Shown: positions 45,843 through 57,790 of the stretch, in pieces
Layout of the letters: every line of letters starts with the position of its first letter
Numbering within the stretch: position 1 is the stretch's first letter
Origin: Hippopus hippopus
Lineage: Eukaryota > Mollusca > Bivalvia > Cardiida > Cardiidae
Direction of reading: 5' to 3'
DNA length: 64,000 nt
NCBI GenBank assembly: GCA_946811185.2
Contig: OX328097.1
Location: 6,620,242 to 6,684,241, forward strand
The notes under the pieces: model-generated
Told to the model about the DNA's origin: nothing
What the model saw: only the letters and a program-made list of their open reading frames with translations
Database searches by the model: none
Program-made: the position numbers and the translations under genes

Positions 45843-47700
45843 GTGGGCTAATACTGTTCGATCTTAAAAGTCGTGCAGCGTTAAGTGCGACGTGATCCAG
45901 AAACATTAAAATAGCATACACCAAACTTGTTTATACACTATTCAGTCAATCGCCTTATCCATTAGGCCTGGTGCATGGGGAGCAACTGGACGGCCGACTT
46001 GAACGCGTCCAGTCTCGGGACAGACACCACGCTGGTAGGTAGAGTATTCCACACTGGTATGGTTCTCGGGAAAAAACGAGCTTTGATAGGCGTTGATAGG
46101 CGTTTACTCGGCAGTGTGGCTGAATAAACGTTCAGCCATTACCCATTCTGATAGACTGAACCAGAGCTGGCATAAGATAGTATTACGAAAGAACTGCAAC
46201 TAGTTTGTGAATAACTCTATAGAGAAAAAATTAAGTCTGCACGTTCGCAGGATTGTAAAGACGGCCATCGAAGTAAAATAATGGAGGTAACACTGTCTGG
46301 TTGTTGCGAATTATAAAACGAGATCATCTGGCCACAAATCTGGCTGCGTTACGTTGAATCTCTTCAGCTTGCTTCATTTTCGTTTGTTCTTGAGGATTTC
46401 AAATTGTTAAGGAGTACTCTTGGTTGGGTCGTAGTAAAGACTGATAAGCTTTTTCTTTTACGGAAGAAAGTCACGTGTCTAAGTTACGCTTCATAAATTC
46501 TAGCGTCTGCGAAGCTTTAATTCTTTCACGGCTGATCTATCATATATTGTGTTTACCCCTTTACCCGACTTTTAACGACCCTAAAAAAGAAGAGTTTGGA
46601 AAACATTGTTGGAAAATGAGAAAATTTGGTTAGCAGCATTTCTCCTTTTCCCACAATGTTTTCTTCTCTTTCAAAGACAAATTTTTTTGAGTCACGTTTG
46701 ATTCGCCGTTTGCTTTGGATTTGGAGATGTCCAAAATTTCGGTGTTTGCTAATGGATTAAGTGGATACGTTAGGGACAATGATGCTTGATTTTCTACAAA
46801 CTAAGCTCTGTGAAACCTTAAATATTACACAATTTGTCAAACTTTATTACCTGCCGTAAACGATACGATCCAGAGTCGTTTGTCAGTATTTTTCGCATAG
46901 CTTGAAATAAATAGTGATGAAAAAAGTTGTTACTTTTATTGTGTTTATGTTCTATGGCAACTTTTTTACAATTTGGTGCACATGAAATATGTGGAGGAAA
47001 AGTCTTAAAGTCTACGGCCCCTAACTCTCACATTAAAAGACGGAAGCTGCCGAGATTGGCCGAATAGCATTAACGAAAACGTCGATGTTACACGATATTT
47101 ACCGATGAGTTAGTGAGTCTACACTCGTATCAAAAGACGGAAGTTCCCGAGATTGGCCGAATTGCCTTTACGAAAACGTCGATGTTTACCGATGACTTAG
47201 GGGCCGTAGACCTTAAATTTTACCATATTCGTTCTTCATCAAACCTCGAGCAAATGGCCTTCAAAATCAAGAAAGACTTTACTGAAAGGTCCATTAAATG
47301 CCAGAATAGACTGTAAACGCTTTCTTATGGTACCGTTGAGCTAGTAGCTAAAAACTCTGCCATCATGTCTTGACAAATGCTTCAGCAAGGTAGTTTAAAG
47401 CTAGAGAAGCTATCACCATTTGAAGATATATGTACGTAGGTTACCAAGACTACAGTTACAATTCAGGTGAGTTTCCAGAGTGATGCACAGTGGATGATAC
47501 GCCATTAAATCCAATGCTTACATGGACTGATCTATTCTGACATAAAGATTGGGCTATTGTGGTATACAGTGAACAGTGAATTATGTCAAAGTGCAATTTC
47601 ACAAACTTGTAGGTGTTGTTTGTGCAGTATTTACAAAAATACTTAAACGTCGATTTCAATTTGTTTTGTTTTCGACGTTTAAGTATTTTTTAACACTTTT
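45843..47700 (-). mobile_element. Non-LTR retrotransposon 3' remnant, copy 1
   Basis: On the minus strand, 46470-45955 reads as the C-terminal tail of a non-LTR reverse transcriptase. A frame gives ARFFPRTIPVWNTLP and RLDAFKSAVQLLP, the usual end-of-ORF2 motif (FFPRTI..WN.LP...F). Upstream lies a broken LLRP..EYS...W.P segment, intact in the copy at 61.8 kb. The rest, to 47700, is a shared non-coding part including the word ggaagctgccgagattggcc. A P2 MITE (46557-46762) is inserted in it. Frameshifted and dead. Confidence 0.7.
46557..46762. mobile_element. P2 hairpin MITE inside the non-LTR remnant
   Basis: tttacccgacttttaacgac, gaaaacattgttggaaaatg, tctccttttcccacaatgtt, and the right end gtttgctaatggattaag. 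Absent from the related repeat at 61.8 kb. Confidence 0.75.
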
Positions 47701-47852
47701 GAAACAAATACATGTTATCAGTTGTGATATGTTTGTCATAATGATTAGAGTTTCACATTCTTAAGGTTATTTGGTAACTGTACTTAATAACCAGGAAAGA
47801 TCCGTATATTCAAAAGTACTTTCCTGTAAAGAGACTTAAAAACAAAACTGTG

Positions 47853-48308
47853 TTATTTTCCCGTGTAATGTAAACATGTTGTGCTCTTAATTGCTTTTAT
47901 AATGATATCTTTGTTCAGTTTGGTGCCGCCAGGAAACAAGTATAATAACGGAAACATATTAAGATCACTTACTGAGCTAAAAAGTAGGTAGGATACTAAA
48001 ATTTTAAGAGTTTTTGTACTCATGACTGTTGAACCCTGTTCTGACCTAAATAACCAATTGCGAATTCGCAGATAAGTCTTGCGCTGTTCCTCAGACTTTA
48101 AGCAATCAGAATTACGTAGTCTGTATCCATTAAGAAGCCCTTTTAATAAAGAATTTTTACTACCATAGAATGTGAGATGCTTAATTGTGAAATAACTACG
48201 AGCTGTAACAAATAGTTTTTGACTGATCAGGCTCGTTCGATATATTCTACGTGATACTAAAATTTCAACTTCAAGGTAGGTTGAGAAAAAAATGTCCGCT
48301 TCTAACAT
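47853..48308 (-). CDS. Orphan 151-codon ORF, doubtful
   Basis: ATG-to-stop ORF in otherwise repeat-free sequence. It contains basic and hydrophobic stretches (RSYFTIKHLTFYGS; LVSYLLFSSVSDLNMFPLLY). No motif, domain or splice context is recognised. In AT-rich DNA an ORF this long can arise by chance, and it is listed only because no repeat explains it. Confidence 0.2.
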   Translation of the reverse strand: MLEADIFFSTYLEVEILVSRRIYRTSLISQKLFVTARSYFTIKHLTFYGSKNSLLKGLLNGYRLRNSDCLKSEEQRKTYLRIRNWLFRSEQGSTVMSTKTLKILVSYLLFSSVSDLNMFPLLYLFPGGTKLNKDIIIKAIKSTTCLHYTGK

Positions 48309-48714
48309 TTCGAATTTTTCCTTTCTAGAGAGCTATTAATTTGATCCGCTCTTTGTCCGAAATGCACGATAAATCACCGCAGAACACGATCCAGTTGAAA
48401 AATTGTAGTAAATACTGAAAATGACTATGACTTCTCTTCGGTATGTAATAGAGTGTTTTATGACCTGAAGCCTTGACTTTTCGAATACCAGGACATGTAA
48501 CTTTGTTTACCAACGGATCGACACATGCACCGCAGCTTCATTATTTAAGACGAAAATATAGATAAAAGCCGTGACACAGCTATAGTGCCCCACAGATATT
48601 CATTTTAATTCGGGTACTACCAGTGTTCACAAAACAGTCAACACATTCAAACCAAGGTCGATATCAATGCACGTATAATGTAAAGTCATAGCCTGCATCG
48701 TGTTGAATGAAGAG

Positions 48715-48802
48715 AAAAGTCGCTTTGGCGCAGTAGTCGTCAACGACACGTCCATAGGTACTTTGTAATAAGTAGTTTGGGCTCGGGTTCGAATCTGGCT
48801 GC
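48715..48802 (+). mobile_element. tRNA-like SINE head
   Basis: Box A-like tttggcgcagtagtcgtcaa and box B gggttcgaatctggctgcag about 55 bases apart. The body is not recognised. Confidence 0.5.
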
Positions 48803-48823
48803 AGTCTCTTTTTCTATAGAGTA

Positions 48824-48888
48824 CATTTCTTTTTCTCTCTCCCTCTCTTTGTGTGTATGTGTGTGTGTGTTTTTGTTTTTTTTTTTTA
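48824..48888. repeat. CT / GT / poly-T simple repeat
   Basis: tctctctccctctct followed by gtgtgtatgtgtgtgtgtgt and poly-T. Confidence 0.85.
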
Positions 48889-49105
48889 TACTCAACGGCA
48901 TACATGTATTTAATATTCTAAATGGTTTAACTGAATCTGATATTCATCTATTTTTTGTTTATCTCTGTCATTTCTTACAATATCAGCAAAACAATATAAA
49001 ACTAAATCAGATATCAACTCTTTGCCCGTGCCTAGGTAGCTCATCTGTCTTACCCGTTGCAGTCGTAGTTATGAATAGCAAAAAAAAACGTCTCAATATA
49101 AATAT

Positions 49106-49348
49106 AAGCCATGATCTGTGACAAGGGGCTTAATGCATCTGCAAAAAGTATCGACCCATGCCTGCTATTTGTAAACATTCGGCATATCCAAGGACTACTC
49201 TTTGTCCAAATTCAGTCAATCGTTTGAGTAAGTGGATTTTAAGGATCCATCATTATGTGATGACTTGCTTGGTATAATTGGTATGATTGCTTGGTATAAT
49301 GCTTCACAGAGATGCATTAAACCCCCTTTCATGGTACATAGCTCATAT
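49106..49348. mobile_element. H1 MITE, internally deleted
   Basis: aagccatgatctgtgacaag at the left and accccctttcatggtacata at the right. The central GC hairpin is largely lost (cgacccatgcctgctatttg). Confidence 0.7.
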
Positions 49349-49574
49349 ACATATTCTAAAATTTAAATTGTAAAACAAAAAAGATCTACAGTCTCAACAA
49401 ATTAACTTATTGACCTTTTTTTTGTAAATCTTGTGGTTTAAAAATTTCCCGAATAAGGCTGAATATCCTTGTAGATCTATTATATAATCTACTTTTATCC
49501 CTGAGGAAAAAAACCAAAACAGCAGTTCTGATCACTCGCATATTTTTGATATTCCAACACATGTCCGTTTACTC

Positions 49575-49788
49575 TTAACCCTTAAGCTGCTAACCTCGAC
49601 TAGGGGTGCTTTTGCAGACAGTGTAGATCAAGATCAGACTGCACAGGACGTGCAGTCTGATCTTGGTTCTACACTGTTCGATAAGGAGATTTTTTTTCCT
49701 CAAAAATAACTTCGAGATAGCAACATTCAGGTTTTCACTAACGGCTTAAAAAAGTTTCATAAAACTTATTTAGCAGGTTAAGTGTTAA
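49575..49788. mobile_element. P1 MITE, TTAA at both ends
   Basis: TTAACCCTTAAGCTGCTAAC at the left, ttatttagcaggttaagtgt then TTAA at the right. Centre gatcagactgcac / gtgcagtctgatc. Confidence 0.85.
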
Positions 49789-49794
49789 ACTTCG

Positions 49795-49950
49795 ACTTGA
49801 CCTTTTCCCAGTCGTTCCTGTGTTTTACGACCCTGTGAAATAAGTCTTTCAATAACATTATAGGAAAAGGATAAAATGCTGGTAAACAGAATTTTCTGCA
49901 TTCCCGAAAACAATTTCAGAAATAAATTCATTCATTTGAGTCAAAGGTTA
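49795..49950. mobile_element. P2 MITE, 3' truncated
   Basis: ccttttcccagtcgttcctg, aataacattataggaaaagg, aaaatgctggtaaacagaat. The right arm is short. Confidence 0.55.
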
Positions 49951-51110
49951 AGAAGTAACTGTTCTATTCGATATGCAATGACTATAATAATCGATATCGA
50001 CCATTATAATTATGGAAATTTCGGAGTACATTGGGTGTTTGGTATATAACGTAACCAGAAACCGCGAATCAAGGCCTACTTGCAAAAGTAGCTAAAGCAG
50101 TCAACTGGCACTTTCAGGGTCCTTTATCGAATATAGCAATTATTGATAATTCAGAAGACCTTGTGTGTTCTTTTAATGAGCCCAGATACCCGGAATCCAG
50201 ACCAACATGCCAATAGATACTATCGAGCCCTCTCAAATTTCTGTTCTTTTGTCAATAACAGTTTTTCTTGTCATGCAATTCGCATTAAACAGGTTGGTCT
50301 AATAATTTGGCCTGTTTGCAGTTTACCTAGACACCCCGTTTTTTAAAGGCCCCGAAGATACGAGACCCTCGTACACTGACACTGTAGTGTATTATGCCAC
50401 TTTTAACATGTCGGTCAGCTACTGCGACAGTTCACTTATTTATGCATTTTCTTGGTTTTACCAGAACTAGGCTTGGGCCCTGAATAGTCTTGCCGAAGGA
50501 CACCACAAGTTTCAAGTGAGGACCGCACGGTATTTCTGTCAGATCACGTTGCAAGGGTATAAGAACTAGGCCTACGTTCTCTGGTATACTCATAAAAGAA
50601 TCTATGGCTAAGCTGTTCAACTCTGGACTTTTAACCTTCAAAGCTTGTTACGACCCTCACTGTCGTAAGTGATCGCATTGATGTACATAGCAACGGGGTA
50701 GCAACAACACTTTCAGCCTTGTTTGTCCCAACCTAGTTCGTAACATAAACACTATTTCAGTCTAAGTTTTCGGAGTTTTTTTTTATGTTTCTGGATGGTG
50801 TATTTAGTATCAGCAGTCGACTTGCTAAATGAATACATCGATAAGATACAATACAAAAGTTCAGAATCCTTGTCAACGAAGCAAGCCTGGATCATATTTA
50901 GAGAATCCTTGGACCGTATGTACCAGGCCTTTCGCCCTTTTTTCCGATCGCACTATTTCCTTTTCGCCCATGGTTCATTTCTCTAGTTCACTTTTAGCGT
51001 AGAAGGAGGAATGAATATTGTCTCAATGACTTTCCATCATCCTTGCCGTGAGTTTTGGTAAGGTCTGTATTCGAAGTCACAACCCTTGATTGCTAGGCTG
51101 TCGTTTGAAT
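49951..51110. other. Intergenic stretch, no supported gene
   Basis: Several ORFs of about 65 codons on both strands, without motifs. At 51110-51215 a P2-like half (ttttaccactcaatcacttg, atggagaaaaggttggcaac) precedes duplicate D. Confidence 0.4.
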
Positions 51111-51229
51111 TGACCTTTTACCACTCAATCACTTGTTTTAAAGACCAACGATAAAGAAGCATTATTGAAAATAGTAAACAGCAATGGAGAAAAGGTTGGC
51201 AACAGGCCAAATTTTATTTGTCGTATGCA

Positions 51230-52250
51230 AAGTGGTAGCGCACGACTGTGCAAATGACAAACCAGAACCGAGTTTTAAATTGGCCTAACCGAAGTCTACA
51301 AAACAGAGTTGAACGGGCTTTTTCATATAAATCTTTACAGTACAAAATAAGCGAAATGCCCACATGAGTTCGAAATGCAAACATACATGTAAGTCTGTCA
51401 CAAAATAGCGATATGCAATTACAGATCTAACTATCGGACAGTGTACATTCAAAGTCAGGTTGTAAGATCTGTCAAGTCACATCTTGACATATGCCGTCCG
51501 CAGAAACTACTTCTGTTGCCCTTGATGGTGAAAGGATAAGACCATGCTAAATATATTCTGCATGATGTAATAAGAAAATTGGATGTCCTTTATCAAAAAA
51601 GTAAATGGCGATTAATTGATCGTTTTCATAAAAATAACGATTATTGCTCACGGTAAAACCGATAAAACTTATACTAATATCAGGCAGTTTATTTCCTATT
51701 TTCCACAATGATTCAAATATTTTCCAAAAATTCATACAGAATTTTCTGAGGCCATACTTTTCTGCTTTTCGAACATCGTTGTTTTGGGTATCAAATTTTG
51801 AGGAAAAGTGGGAACTGTAATTCGATCCAATGATTGACTATATATCAAAAATGAACATATAAGAGAGCTGAACCTTTAACCCTTAGGCTGCTAAGCGCGA
51901 CTCACTGACCTTTTGCGGACAGTGTAGATCAAGATTAGACTGCACAGAATGTGCAGTCTGATCTTGATTCTACACTGTCCGATAAGGAGATGTTTTCCTC
52001 AAGAAAAATAAATTGAAATAACATTTTTTTGCGTTTTTATCATCGGGTTGAAAGTTTCATTTCATTTATTTAGCAGGATTAGGGTAAACATTCGGCAAAG
52101 TTTTAAACCCTCCATATTGAAAGTATTTGCGGGTGAAAATTATATTCAATTCAAGTGTTAAGATTTCTGTTGAAATGTCAAGAAAATGTTGTATAAAAAG
52201 GAGAAAATGCTTTTTACCAGCATTTTCTTTCTTTTCCCACATTGCTTTTA
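51230..52250. repeat. Dispersed duplicate D, copy 2 (filled site)
   Basis: Matches 45018-45830 throughout except for a P1 MITE at 51876-52088. Outside the insertion, small substitutions and indels separate the two. Confidence 0.85.
51876..52088. mobile_element. P1 MITE inserted in duplicate D
   Basis: Left TTAACCCTTAGGCTGCTAAG, right tttagcaggattagggtaaa. Centre gattagactgcac / gtgcagtctgatc. The empty counterpart reads ccctttatcattcgg, and the filled copy reads cctttaaccc...agggtaaacattcgg. Confidence 0.88.
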
Positions 52251-52572
52251 AACGATTTTTTCTTTAGGGTCGATAAACTATGCGATTGCTTGATAAAGTG
52301 AATCAAAGCGTTGAAAACGCTGATGTGGTATTTGTCAAGGAAGCCATTGGATGGAATTAATAATTTGAAAAAAAGAAAGGGAGAAATTATACTCAAATTT
52401 TGGCTTGAAAGTCGACCTACTAAGCAAATGAATACCTTTTTTTGTTGAAGGGAGAGTACTCATGACAAAGTTAGGATTATTTGTGCATTGGTGGTCTCCC
52501 TTTGATCATTAGGAGTCAGGAGTAACGTCCCTTGACAGTAGGATGCATGACGGATGGAGAAAGATTGATTGA

Positions 52573-52880
52573 TTGAATGGTGTTTAACGCCGTTTTTTTC
52601 CAACATTATTTCAGTTATATCGCGGCGGCCAGTGCACCTATCCATGCTTTCCTGGGTTTTCTGTTACCAGTACTCCGCACAATATTTTTTCCAAGCCACT
52701 GGCTGCTTTCCCACATAACCATCGTCGAAACAACGATCAGCGGTGAGAGAGGAATGAATCCTGTGACAATGACTATCGTCAATCCTCGAAAAGAAATTGG
52801 CCAAGCCGGGGATCGAACTCACGACACCCTGTTCTCAAGTCCTGTAGGCTACCAACTGAGCTACCAGGGCTCGGCAATAG
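52573..52880 (-). mobile_element. tRNA-headed SINE, long
   Basis: On the minus strand: box A ggtagctcagttggtagcc, box B gtgagttcgatccccggc, a body of about 220 bp, and the tail aacggcgttaaacaccattc. The head resembles a tRNA strongly, but the 3' half of the acceptor stem is not there. The tail word is shared with the SINE at 40.64 kb. Confidence 0.82.
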
Positions 52881-54145
52881 AGCTAGAAACAATGTGAATA
52901 TAGGGAATAAAATTAAGGTTGCCCAACTGTAATGGGCAATATGTCAAAATGAAGGAAAAAAATCATAATTATTAACTTATTTGTTATTGTCTTGGTGTCT
53001 TAAATATGAAAAATCAGAAACATTGCCCGATAAAAAGTAAAGTTATACGAATTTTTGAAAATCCACCCCAATTCCAGACTCCGCAACAAAATTGACACCA
53101 CCCCTAAGGAATTAAAATGTAAATATTTTTTTCAAATTTATGGTATTTTGTATCAAATTTGGTACTAGAAGACTCAGCACATAATATTCTTTCAGGAGTA
53201 CTAATAATTCTCTTGTAAATTATAAAAATCAGAGAAAATATGACAAAACTAACACGAAGTGTAACAGGATTTTCTTTATTTTTTCCATTTTTCTGAGACA
53301 AACCCTCCAAGTTATTTTCAGAAATATCATACTTTAATGAATGGGGCATGGATAAACCATACACAGTTTTTTTCTAAAACCTATTTGGAACAACATATGT
53401 GATTTTCAGCATCTTTCACCGCACGTAACTAAAAATATTTGATTTTGAACATACACACCACTATTTTGAAGTTTCCATAAAAATATACAAAAAACATTAC
53501 TTAAAATCAATGATCTTCAATTCTTTCTTAAGTTCAAAACACACCACTTCCTATCTCTGTGAACTACTTATTGATAAATTAATTTAATTAGTGCTTAGAG
53601 ATTTAGATTTACAATTTAAACCAATTAAATGACAAGATTTTGTTAATTTTACTGTGGTACACAAGCATGTCGGTCAAGAAAGATGCATATTGAAATCGCT
53701 GAGAAGAAATACATAGTAAAATGGGTTTTTAGACCTTTTAACATCATAAATCTTCATGCATAATATCTATAAACCTGCATAAAGCTTTAAACAAGACACC
53801 AATGCAAGGCTGAGTTGATTTCCTAGCACACATAGTAGGCAAAAGTAAATACGGGCAGATAACTCTCAACTGAGACAAACATTTTTGCTTATAAATGGCA
53901 GGCTGAAAATTCCTAGTACATGTAATAATAAGGCACAGAGAAATCAATTACTGGCAAAGAGCAGAAACTAGCCTTAAGATTAACAACAAGATGAAACAAG
54001 CATTTTTTTCACACCCAGTCAAAGTCACACTAGGAGGTCAAATGTCAAGAGTCTAATCAAAGCTGTTGTTCCACCGTTTGAGAATTTTCAAAAGACTTTG
54101 CATAAATCTTCATAATGAATCCTGGGGGCTTGCTACTGTAGCTTA
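52881..54145. other. AT-rich intergenic stretch
   Basis: No gene or repeat family recognised. Confidence 0.45.
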
Positions 54146-54149
54146 ACCA

Positions 54150-54350
54150 ATTACCACACAACAAGAATTTTTGAAAACATAGTGGGAAGAGTAGAAAATG
54201 CAGGTAACCACATTTTCTACTTTTCCCACTATGTTTTCTTACCTTTCAAACTGAAATCTAATCATTCAAGCCACATTTAATTTGTGGTCTGCAAAAGATT
54301 TCAATTTGGACCAATATAAAATTTTGTCATGTGGTAAAGAGTTAGTGGTC
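54150..54350. mobile_element. P2 hairpin MITE
   Basis: ttaaccaattaccacacaac at the left, gtagaaaatgcaggtaacca at the centre, and tgtggtaaagagttag at the right. Confidence 0.75.
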
Positions 54351-54371
54351 AAGTCACAAAGCCATGTTTAA

Positions 54372-54598
54372 GAACCCTTTACCAAACAATCTGGTGTTTT
54401 AACAACCCTGAGAAAAAGGCATTTGAAAATGAGGGAAGAGGAGAAAATGCTGTTATCAAATTTCTGGTGATCAGAATTTCCTCATTTTCCCACAGTACCA
54501 CCATACCAATAACAAATTTTTTCAATGAGCCAAATTTGTCATCTGCAAATGCTTTGGATTTGGAAAAGTCAAAATTTTGTCATTTGGTAAAGAGTTAA
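54372..54598. mobile_element. P2 hairpin MITE
   Basis: aaccctttaccaaacaatct at the left, gaggagaaaatgctgttatc at the centre, atttggtaaagagttaaag at the right. Confidence 0.75.
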
Positions 54599-55195
54599 AG
54601 AATTTTAAAGTATTACGCACAAACATTCATGAACACTTTTTGCACAGCAAAGCCTCCAATGAACCACACTGGAGTATGACTGGAATACTCTGGTAACCAC
54701 AGATTAAACGACTGAAAACAGTCAATATCCAATTGGAAACATTTATGAAAGCATTTTGAAAAAAGAACCATTTGCTCAGACTACCAAATGCATGTTTTTT
54801 ACCATGTTTCCCACTCTAGTTACGACAATGTAAAATACAACAAAAGTGGGGTATACAAATATGAAAAATAACCATGCTTAATTGCAGTCTAAGTATTGTT
54901 TCAAATGGATAATTTCATAACAACAATTAAAAAATGTTTCGGAATACAGATAGTACCATCTATAAATACTAATAAAACAGAAACACAAGGGAATGGCCGA
55001 ACTTAAGTTGTTAGAACTTGTGGTCAAACCCCTTTGCCAATAGTTCTGTGTTTGTACGTTATAAATATGATTTTGTACCAAAAATGGCAATAAAATATGT
55101 TTAAACTAATAAAACATACTATTCCACAAAAAGCATTCTGCACATCTTTTTAGTCTGATCCTGGTATGATCTTTTTAGCCTGATCCTGTTTCTAA
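54599..55195. other. AT-rich intergenic stretch
   Basis: Possible 3' flank of the minus-strand exon at 55449. Nothing recognised. Confidence 0.4.
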
Positions 55196-55199
55196 ACCA

Positions 55200-55345
55200 T
55201 ATCAACCTTTTCCAAACAAACAGGTATTTCAACAGCTCTGTAGCAGTTAACATTTCAAAAAGATTGAGGGAAAAGGATAGTTGCCCAGTACCTACATTTT
55301 CCCCTTTTTTCAAATGTTTTCAAGCCTATCCAATACTGAATGTTC
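55200..55345. mobile_element. P2 MITE, diverged
   Basis: tcaaccttttccaaacaaac at the left, gattgagggaaaaggatagt and acattttccccttttttcaa inside. Confidence 0.5.
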
Positions 55346-55448
55346 TAATGCCTATCTATTTCAGGAAAATCTAAAATACTTATGACAAAATGATTGTAAC
55401 ATGACAAAAAACACATGAACATTGTCTGAAAACATAAAAAAAATCAAA

Positions 55449-55599
55449 AGTTACAGTTTATCAAAATACAGAGACACTTTTGGAACTGTTTCTTCTTCTA
55501 GAACTGGATTTCCAGATAAATGGACAGGTTTGAAATTGCCACGTTGAATAGCAGCTGGAATCTGTTTGGTATCCACATGTTGCTCATAACCAATACCTG
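55449..55599 (-). CDS. Candidate terminal exon, unidentified protein
   Basis: The minus strand reads an acceptor acacattcacag, then an open frame IGYEQHVDTKQIPAAIQRGN (continuing FKPVHLSG, NPVLEEETVPKVSLYFDKL) and a TAA stop near 55455. The first two exon bases complete a codon begun in an upstream exon. Composition and the clean acceptor make it more protein-like than anything else nearby. I do not recognise the family. It may belong to the same gene as the exons at 57.7 and 58.6 kb. Confidence 0.45.
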
Positions 55600-55618
55600 T
55601 GAATGTGTATATATAATT

Positions 55619-55880
55619 GAGCCATGCTCGATGAAAAGGGAGCTGCAACTACAAAAAGAATTGACCCAGGTCAGCCTGTGCGGTCCGCCCAGGCTTACAT
55701 GGGCCCACAATGTTTGCCGTTTGAAGATTTTCTGTATGTCCATGGACCAGTCTACCTCATGATTCAGTTGGTTGTTAGACAAAATGGAGTTTATAGACCC
55801 ATAATCATATGATGCCTTGCTTGGTATAATAGATCATCACAGAGATGCATTAAGTCCCTTTTTCATAGAGCATGGCCCAT
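55619..55880. mobile_element. H1 hairpin MITE
   Basis: gagccatgctcgatgaaaag at the left and ctttttcatagagcatggcc at the right. Centre cagcctgtgcggtccgccca then ggcttacatgggcc. It sits just inside the intron before the 55.5-kb exon. Confidence 0.8.
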
Positions 55881-55997
55881 ATATAAATATTTATCTCTCT
55901 GTGTGTTTATGCCACTTGGTGACACATTGCCAGATTAATCACTGAGTGTATGTGATATTAATGATTTTCATAATTTGAAATAAAATGCTAGTTATTA

Positions 55998-56448
55998 TCT
56001 ACTTCGTTTAACCTGAACCTGTTCAAAATCATTTAATAGATTAATATTCTATTTTTATCCTCTGCATCGCTCAGCATATGTCCCGAATGGTAACGGACGG
56101 TTTAAGCCAATCAACCCTCAACCTACTGAATATGTTTGTTGAAAACTTTCCAGTCAGTAGTAAAAAAAGGAAATATTGAAACTTCAAAGTTATTTCTGGG
56201 AGAAATATCTCCTCACTGGATAGTGTAGATCCAAGATCAGACTGCACTTTCTGTGCAGTGAGTCTGATCTTGATCCATGCTGATCCCAAAAGCTCCTAAA
56301 GTCGCGCTTTGTAGGCTAAGGGTTAAATTGCTTACCTGTATACCTTCCCGTGTATAAATAACTATTCGAAAAATAGTCAGAGTTCTATTTATATGCCTAC
56401 TTCTATATTCAGCATAAAGGTCAAGATCAGGTTAAATGAAGTGAGCAA
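55998..56448. mobile_element. L-type MITE interrupted by P1
   Basis: Left end cttcgtttaacctgaacctg, right end gatcaggttaaatgaagtga. Internal words catatgtcccgaatggtaac and aaaatagtcagagttctat match the copies at 23.6 and 25.8 kb. It is split by a P1 element. Confidence 0.78.
56115..56328. mobile_element. P1 MITE nested in L
   Basis: Centre gatcagactgcactttctgt then gcagtgagtctgatcttg. The right end gtaggctaagggttaa matches P1 termini. The left boundary is approximate. Confidence 0.65.
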
Positions 56449-56809
56449 TATTAAATTTGAAAAAAAAAAGAAAAAAAAAGGTTGTCCGTTTCATTCTAAT
56501 CATTCTAATGCAGATTTTATGCATTAAATTCTCAACAAAAAGATATTGAAATTGTGGAAAAAGAAGTCAAAGCAGGTAGGATAATATGCTATCTTTTTCA
56601 CAATGCTTTAACATGAGCTTCAGATCTGTGTCCCATTGTCTAACTCAAAAAAAATATTTGAATACCAAAATTACAGTTCTGATTGTCCAGAAAGGTCATT
56701 TTGGCACAGTAAAAAGGATTTCACATCTTATAGTGAAAGGTCAACATATTCAGAATAGAGGTTATGTCCCTAGTTGCATAGAATCATTGTCTTTAAGCAT
56801 ACCTGATAT

Positions 56810-57125
56810 AAATGACTTTAAAAAAAATTGTGGAAAAAGCAGGAATTTGCTCTGCAAGACACTTTCTCTTTTTTCCCACAATACTTAAATACCATGAAAG
56901 GTAAAATCATCAGCCTATGGCATTTCAAAACTGATTCATATGTCCTGCAGATATTGCACAGAAGGCAAAACTTATTTTCAACTAGTACAGACACAAAGTT
57001 ACTTGATAATAGTAGCACTGTCAATAGGTGTTTATAACCAAGAGTTGACACAATTTTATGCAAATATTACCTTAAATAAGCCATATTTAAATTGTCGTCT
57101 GCAAATGCTTTCAATTTTGACAAGA
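56810..57125. mobile_element. P2 MITE, interrupted
   Basis: aattgtggaaaaagcaggaa / cttttttcccacaatact forms the hairpin. The far arm word cgtctgcaaatgctttcaat comes only at 57095, so about 180 bp are inserted or unrelated. Confidence 0.45.
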
Positions 57126-57239
57126 CATTTCTGATAGTCAAAAACCAAAATATAGACATATATGTACAAACGCGAGACTGGAAGATTTTCAAAATGCATG
57201 GCAAGATCAGGAAAAAAATGTGCCCCTGGCATCAAGCAA

Positions 57240-57472
57240 TAGTTAACTCTGTACCAGATGATAAATTTTTTGCCTTTTCTAAATTCAAAGCATTTGCAGA
57301 CAAAAAAATTAAACTTGGCTCAAATGATGATTTGCTTTCGAATGGGTAAAAACCATTGTGGAAAAAAGGAGAAAATGCTGGTAACCAGCATCTTCTCCCT
57401 TTACCATAGCATTTTAAGAAGGCTTCTTCCTCTAGGTCCCTAAAACATGGAATTGTGTGGTAAAGGGTTTAA
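57240..57472. mobile_element. P2 hairpin MITE, near consensus
   Basis: gttaactctgtaccagatga at the left and gtgtggtaaagggttt at the right. Centre gaaaatgctggtaaccagca, arm attcaaagcatttgcagac. Confidence 0.8.
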
Positions 57473-57670
57473 ATATGCAGCATGCTCCTAATTACACCAT
57501 TCAAGGGTTTCGAAAAATCAACCTAATAATTTCTTATAGCCAAAAATCAAAGCATAGCTGATCATTTTGAATTTCAATTTCATTTTGCCTCCCTATCTGT
57601 TTCTGTAGGAGACAGCATTAATTATTATTTTCATTAAAAAAAAAAAAAAGGCTTAAAAATGTAAAACCTA

Positions 57671-57790
57671 CTGTATTTTTCTTATGTATGCCTGCTTAGC
57701 AGCTAGTTGGGTGGTTTCCACAGCCAGTAATTCAATTGCTTCTCCAGATCGCTCTTCCATATTCGTTAGATTTGCATCACTAATCGGCTT
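57671..57790 (-). CDS. Candidate internal exon, unidentified protein
   Basis: The minus strand has a pyrimidine-rich acceptor (gctgcttttttgaag-like, read as tgcttttttgaag with minor uncertainty), then the frame ISDANLTNMEERSGEAIELL continuing to AAKQAYIRKI, and a donor at aca|GTAGGT, with TAG in frame just beyond. The helical, acidic-then-basic sequence looks like real protein. Its donor phase (two bases over) does not fit the acceptor at 55.6 kb directly, so at least one further exon would be needed. Family not recognised. Confidence 0.42.

Noticed and set aside
52790..52880. Functional tRNA gene on the minus strand
   Set aside because: Boxes A and B are good, but the acceptor stem does not close and a SINE body with the gttaaac tail follows. 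The same applies to the heads at 1.6, 27.5, 40.6, 43.97 and 48.7 kb.
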